Both the position numbers and the translations under genes were made by a program. Source: WTKD01 sp965243525 (GTDB lineage: Bacteria; Spirochaetota; Spirochaetia; WTKD01). From it: 64,000 nt of DNA. Of this stretch, positions 61,066 to 64,000 are shown piece after piece. Position 1 is the stretch's first letter, and each line of letters opens with the position of its first letter. Below the pieces are notes generated by a model. It saw only the letters and a program-made list of their open reading frames with translations, did not search any database and had not been told where the DNA came from. Location: contig OZ251568.1 in assembly GCA_965243525.1 (NCBI GenBank), positions 1,054,001 to 1,118,000 of the forward strand, given 5' to 3'.

Positions 61066-61787
61066 GTATTCTAATCGATGCACAGAACATTTCGCTTTCG
61101 AGGGAGAATCGAAGCATCCTTGAAGGGGTGAGTCTGAAGGTGTGCTCTCAAGATTTTAAAACCATTATTGGGCCGAATGGGGCCGGAAAAACGATGCTCT
61201 TGAAAGCTCTTTTGGGCATTGAGAAGCTGAACGGAGGGACGGTGTATCGCAAAAAGCAGTTACGCGTGGGCTATGTTCCTCAGAGATTGCACATTTCAAA
61301 AGATATGCCGTTGCGTGTGCATGAACTGATTTCGCTCAACCGTTTGTTTAATCACGAGGAATACCACAGCGTCCTTGAGCGATTCGATATTTTGGCGTTG
61401 CTGAAAAAACAGGTAGCCGCCCTCTCGGGAGGTGAATTACAGCGTGTGTTGCTTGCTCGAGCCCTGTTGGGTCATCCTGAGGTGTTGATACTCGATGAAC
61501 CGGATCAAAATTTTGATCTTGGTGCACAGCTTTCGCTTTATGCGCTGATCACATCGCTCTATGAGAAATTTAAATTTGCTATTTTAATGGTTTCGCATAA
61601 TCTGCATTTTGTCATGTCCGCAACGCAAGAAGTGTATTGTCTGAACAGATACATACATTGTTCAGGATCGCCGCAGCATGTGCAGCATAGTTCTGAATTT
61701 GTTCGACTGTTCGGAAAAGAAATCGCAGAAAACATTGCCGTATTTCACCACGATGTGCAGAAACATGAGGATGGCATGCATGGATAA
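61062..61787 (+). CDS. znuC: Zinc ABC transporter ATPase
   Basis: 241 residues from ATG 61062, which overlaps the zur stop as ATGA. Walker A GPNGAGKTMLLKALLG, signature ALSGGELQRVLLARALL, Walker B VLILDEPDQNFD, switch His in MVSHNLHFV. Energises ZnuB. Confidence 0.95.
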   Translation: MSILIDAQNISLSRENRSILEGVSLKVCSQDFKTIIGPNGAGKTMLLKALLGIEKLNGGTVYRKKQLRVGYVPQRLHISKDMPLRVHELISLNRLFNHEEYHSVLERFDILALLKKQVAALSGGELQRVLLARALLGHPEVLILDEPDQNFDLGAQLSLYALITSLYEKFKFAILMVSHNLHFVMSATQEVYCLNRYIHCSGSPQHVQHSSEFVRLFGKEIAENIAVFHHDVQKHEDGMHG

Positions 61788-61873
61788 TCGGTCTAAGCAG
61801 GGTCATTGTGCTGCGGTGGCGATCCTAAAAAGAAAATCACAATCAGCGACAGTTAATCTTGCAGAGAGAAGAG

Positions 61874-62686
61874 ATGGCAAGAATGATTAGCAGTATCTTC
61901 ATAAACACCGTCCTCGCTGCTGTTTTGATTGCAGCACTCACCGCACCGTTGGGAAATGTTGTTCTCTGGCAGCGCATTTCTTTTTTCGGTGATGCGCTTG
62001 CGCATAGTCTTACCCTAGGCATAGCGCTGAACATAGTGCTTTTTTCAGGGTTTTCGTGGGGAATTTTCATTACGGGATTTGTATTTGTAGGGTGCATAAT
62101 AGTTTTGCATAACACTGTGCAATTTGCACCGACAACGGCCTTGAGTATCGTTTCACACAGCTTGCTTGCATTGGGCATCCTGGTTATGTATCTTTTCAGC
62201 CCCTATGCAATTGATCTTCATGGCCTTTTTTTCGGCGACCTCTTGAGCATTCGGCGTATAGATTTGCTCATTCTCGGGAGTCTCTTTGTTGGTATAGGGA
62301 TATTTTTTGTCTTGTTTTGGAAGAAACTTTTGCTTATCTGTCTCGATGCTGCCCTTGCCCAGGCAGAGGGAATTCCTGTACGTATTTTGCAGAGTGCCTT
62401 CTTGGCCTTGCTTACCCTAGCCGTGATGATCATCATTCAGATGACCGGCATTCTCTTGGTGACATCGATCCTGATAATACCGGCGGCAACCGCACGCAAT
62501 ATTGCACCAGGCCCAAAGACCATGATGCTGTTCACGGGTGTTGTGAGTGTGGCAGTCGTCGTCCTTGGTGTTTGTATCTCCTTTGTCGTCGATGTTCCGC
62601 TGCCTCCGATGATCATCGTATTGTATGGGGTTGTATTTTTGATCAGCCTGATTTTTCAGTCAAAGCGGCGCCTTCAGCATCAATGA
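61874..62686 (+). CDS. znuB: Zinc ABC transporter permease
   Basis: 270 residues, eight or so helices, ABC-3 family. GNVVLWQRISFFGDALAHSL near the N-terminus, AEGIPVRILQSAFLALLTLA and LLVTSILIIPAATARN are typical. ATG 61874 listed; TTG 61859 and ATG 61883 are alternatives, with only weak ribosome sites. Confidence 0.94.
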   Translation: MARMISSIFINTVLAAVLIAALTAPLGNVVLWQRISFFGDALAHSLTLGIALNIVLFSGFSWGIFITGFVFVGCIIVLHNTVQFAPTTALSIVSHSLLALGILVMYLFSPYAIDLHGLFFGDLLSIRRIDLLILGSLFVGIGIFFVLFWKKLLLICLDAALAQAEGIPVRILQSAFLALLTLAVMIIIQMTGILLVTSILIIPAATARNIAPGPKTMMLFTGVVSVAVVVLGVCISFVVDVPLPPMIIVLYGVVFLISLIFQSKRRLQHQ

Positions 62687-62791
62687 ATAAGACGTTCCGG
62701 CTGTCTCTCGTATGAATTAGTCATCGTATAAGAATATTTTAGGCGATTTTTAGGCTAACAAACATTTAATTTTGATTATATACTTTATAGA

Positions 62792-62878
62792 TATTGTATT
62801 TGGAATATCCAAGATGAACTAGGATTTTTGCTGCAGGGTGTCGAAATCACAATTGAAGGGTCGTTGCAGCATAACTGA
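62792..62878 (+). pseudogene. Possible amino-acid ABC permease remnant
   Basis: One frame reads WNIQDELGFLLQGVEITIEG followed shortly by a stop. The LLQGVEITI part resembles the first helix start of PAAT permeases (LL.G...T). No ribosome site and no start. Weak evidence from about 25 residues. Confidence 0.3.
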
Positions 62879-62951
62879 AAAGTTTGAGGAAGGATAATGA
62901 AAGAATTGGCGCTTGAATACGAAGTCGATGTATAATTTAATACATTTTCCA

Positions 62952-63011
62952 GTGGACCGCCTAGAGCAGCCACTGGGTTTGGACGTTGTATTGCATGGCA
63001 TGGAGCGGTGA
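62952..63011 (+). pseudogene. Possible ammonium transporter C-terminal remnant
   Basis: The frame VDRLEQPLGLDVVLHGMER then stop resembles the cytoplasmic tail of Amt proteins (E..GLD...HG.E). Only about 19 residues, so chance is possible. Confidence 0.22.
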
Positions 63012-63038
63012 GATAAAAAACAATATGAAAAGAACGAA

Positions 63039-63896
63039 ATGGAAATAAAGAACGATTTATATCTTGGTGATTGTGAAGATGTACTAAAAAAAATTCACGA
63101 TGATTCGGTTGATTTGATTTTTACATCTCCGCCATACGCAGACCAAAGAAAAAAAACATATGGTGGGATTCATCCAAATGATTACGTGGAGTGGTTTTTG
63201 CCAAAAACAGAACAGATGTTGCGGGTGCTTAAACCGACAGGTACCTTTGTTCTTAATATTAAAGAGAAAGTGATCAACGGAGAGAGAAGCACCTATATCA
63301 TGGAATTGGTGCTCGGCATGAGGAAGCAAGGATGGCTGTGGACCGAGGAATTTATTTGGCATAAAAAAAACTGCTATCCTGGCAAATGGCCCAATAGGTT
63401 CAGAGATGCGTGGGAGCGCCTGCTGCAATTCAACAAAAACAAAAAATTCAACATGTATCAAGAAGAAGTTATGGTACCGATGGGAGAATGGGCAAAAACA
63501 AGATTAAAAAACCTCAGCAAAACAGATAAGTCGAGGGATGAATCGAGAGTTGGGAGCGGTTTTGGCAAGAATATATCAAACTGGCTTGCAAGAGACAAGG
63601 CATATCCAACCAATGTCCTTCACTTGGCTACAGAATGCAGCAATAAAAATCATAGTGCAGCCTTTCCTGAAGGTCTGCCGGAATGGTTTATAAAGTTGTT
63701 TACTCGAGTTGGCGACACAGTGATGGACCCCTTCATGGGTTCTGGGACAACCAATATTGTGGCGAATAGAATGCGTAGAAATTCTATCGGGATAGAGGTG
63801 GTTCCAGAATACTATGAAATAGTGAAATCTCAAATTTCACCTAGAGAATCATTTTTATTTGAAACGAAGGCTGAATATGAGATCAATCGACCTTAA
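63039..63896 (+). CDS. DNA methyltransferase (N4-cytosine or N6-adenine, beta type)
   Basis: SAM-dependent modification enzyme of a type II R-M system. 285 residues. Motif IV TSPPY at about 31-35 precedes motif I DPFMGSGTT (about 229-237), the order of beta-class enzymes; TSPPY favours N4-cytosine. No target sequence can be predicted. The last 20 nt overlap the next gene, whose start fits a restriction nuclease. Confidence 0.94.
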   Translation: MEIKNDLYLGDCEDVLKKIHDDSVDLIFTSPPYADQRKKTYGGIHPNDYVEWFLPKTEQMLRVLKPTGTFVLNIKEKVINGERSTYIMELVLGMRKQGWLWTEEFIWHKKNCYPGKWPNRFRDAWERLLQFNKNKKFNMYQEEVMVPMGEWAKTRLKNLSKTDKSRDESRVGSGFGKNISNWLARDKAYPTNVLHLATECSNKNHSAAFPEGLPEWFIKLFTRVGDTVMDPFMGSGTTNIVANRMRRNSIGIEVVPEYYEIVKSQISPRESFLFETKAEYEINRP

Positions 63897-64000
63897 CGAT
63901 GTAGTTGAATATGTTGTAGACAACATCGGAATTTTTCACGAAAAGCGAATATCAAGTCTCGATACTCTAAGTCTCACCAAGGTTATCAAGAGAAAAAACC
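63877..64000 (+). CDS. Likely type II restriction endonuclease, C-terminus beyond window
   Basis: ATG 63877 overlaps the methyltransferase gene by 20 nt and the frame is open to the window edge (41 codons). It reads MRSIDLNDVVEYVVDNIGIF then HEKRISSLDTLSLTKVIKRK. The pattern EYV..NI..FH.KR....L..L.L..V.KRKN is like the N-terminus of a family of type II restriction endonucleases. Assignment rests on this fragment and on position next to the methyltransferase. Confidence 0.65.
   Translation, partial: MRSIDLNDVVEYVVDNIGIFHEKRISSLDTLSLTKVIKRKN

Larger units (their letters stand above)
62687..63038. other. 352-bp gap with gene remnants
   Basis: No intact gene. It holds a remnant like an amino-acid ABC permease N-terminus (62792-62878), a 12-codon open frame after AGGAAGG (from about 62897), and a remnant resembling an ammonium transporter C-terminus (62952-63011). 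It looks like the scar of deletions or insertions beside the R-M genes. Confidence 0.4.

Noticed and set aside
62897..62935. 12-codon open frame after AGGAAGG in the gap before the methyltransferase
   Set aside because: Too short, no similarity recognised, and it sits among apparent gene remnants.

Overview
The window looks like the replication-origin region of a spirochaete chromosome. I judge this from gene content and from the style of the signal peptides and lipoproteins; no rRNA is present to confirm it. Base composition is moderately AT-rich. About 60 protein genes can be supported. I saw no tRNA, rRNA, insertion sequence, prophage or CRISPR array.

The centre is 28.2-40.2 kb: gyrA and gyrB on the minus strand, divergent from dnaA-dnaN-recF-DUF721-rpmH-rnpA-yidC-jag on the plus strand. 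The dnaA-dnaN gap holds three evenly spaced DnaA-box-like 9-mers, then a run of DnaA-trio-like triplets, then an AT-only tract, and is the best oriC candidate. parA-parB lie at 22.7-24.5 kb and a near-perfect parS sits at 28.3 kb. Most genes left of about 33 kb are on the minus strand and most right of it are on the plus strand, as expected around an origin.

Left arm. Positions 1-5.8 kb hold a sugar operon (binding lipoprotein, three TM2-domain membrane proteins, two permeases, a family 1 glycosidase cut by the window edge). Positions 5.9-9.8 kb hold a lipoprotein cluster built by duplication: two related lipoproteins flank a lipoprotein with fourteen WD40 blades, and each intergenic repeat carries a short copy of the 3' end of the neighbouring PFL/UPF0210 gene. 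Next come PFL-ACT, guaA-guaB, a polar amino-acid transporter lacking its ATPase, a second sugar ABC operon divergent from a beta-mannosidase, parAB, a complete amino-acid ABC transporter and an adenosine deaminase.

Right arm. Positions 40.1-45 kb hold gcvH-lipA-ahcY-metK-metF, linking H protein/lipoate to the SAM cycle. Then follow an undecaprenyl-phosphate sugar transferase, a secreted protein of unknown function, a diaminopimelate decarboxylase-type enzyme, a bifunctional-nuclease-family protein, NAD synthetase, a dicarboxylate/amino-acid symporter family protein, prolyl-tRNA synthetase, several envelope proteins, a lipoprotein of the NagZ family and a HAD phosphatase. A zinc module (znuA with a very His-rich loop, zur, znuC, znuB) has a perfect 7-1-7 Fur-family box over the znuA promoter. 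The window ends in a restriction-modification pair whose nuclease is cut off, preceded by what look like remnants of transporter genes.

Points most worth a second look: the duplicated lipoprotein/WD40 cluster with a poly(A) frameshift in one member and no ATG start in another; TM2 proteins inside a sugar transport operon; the DnaA-trio origin and parS; and an rnpA gene whose N-terminus lies inside rpmH with no standard start codon.
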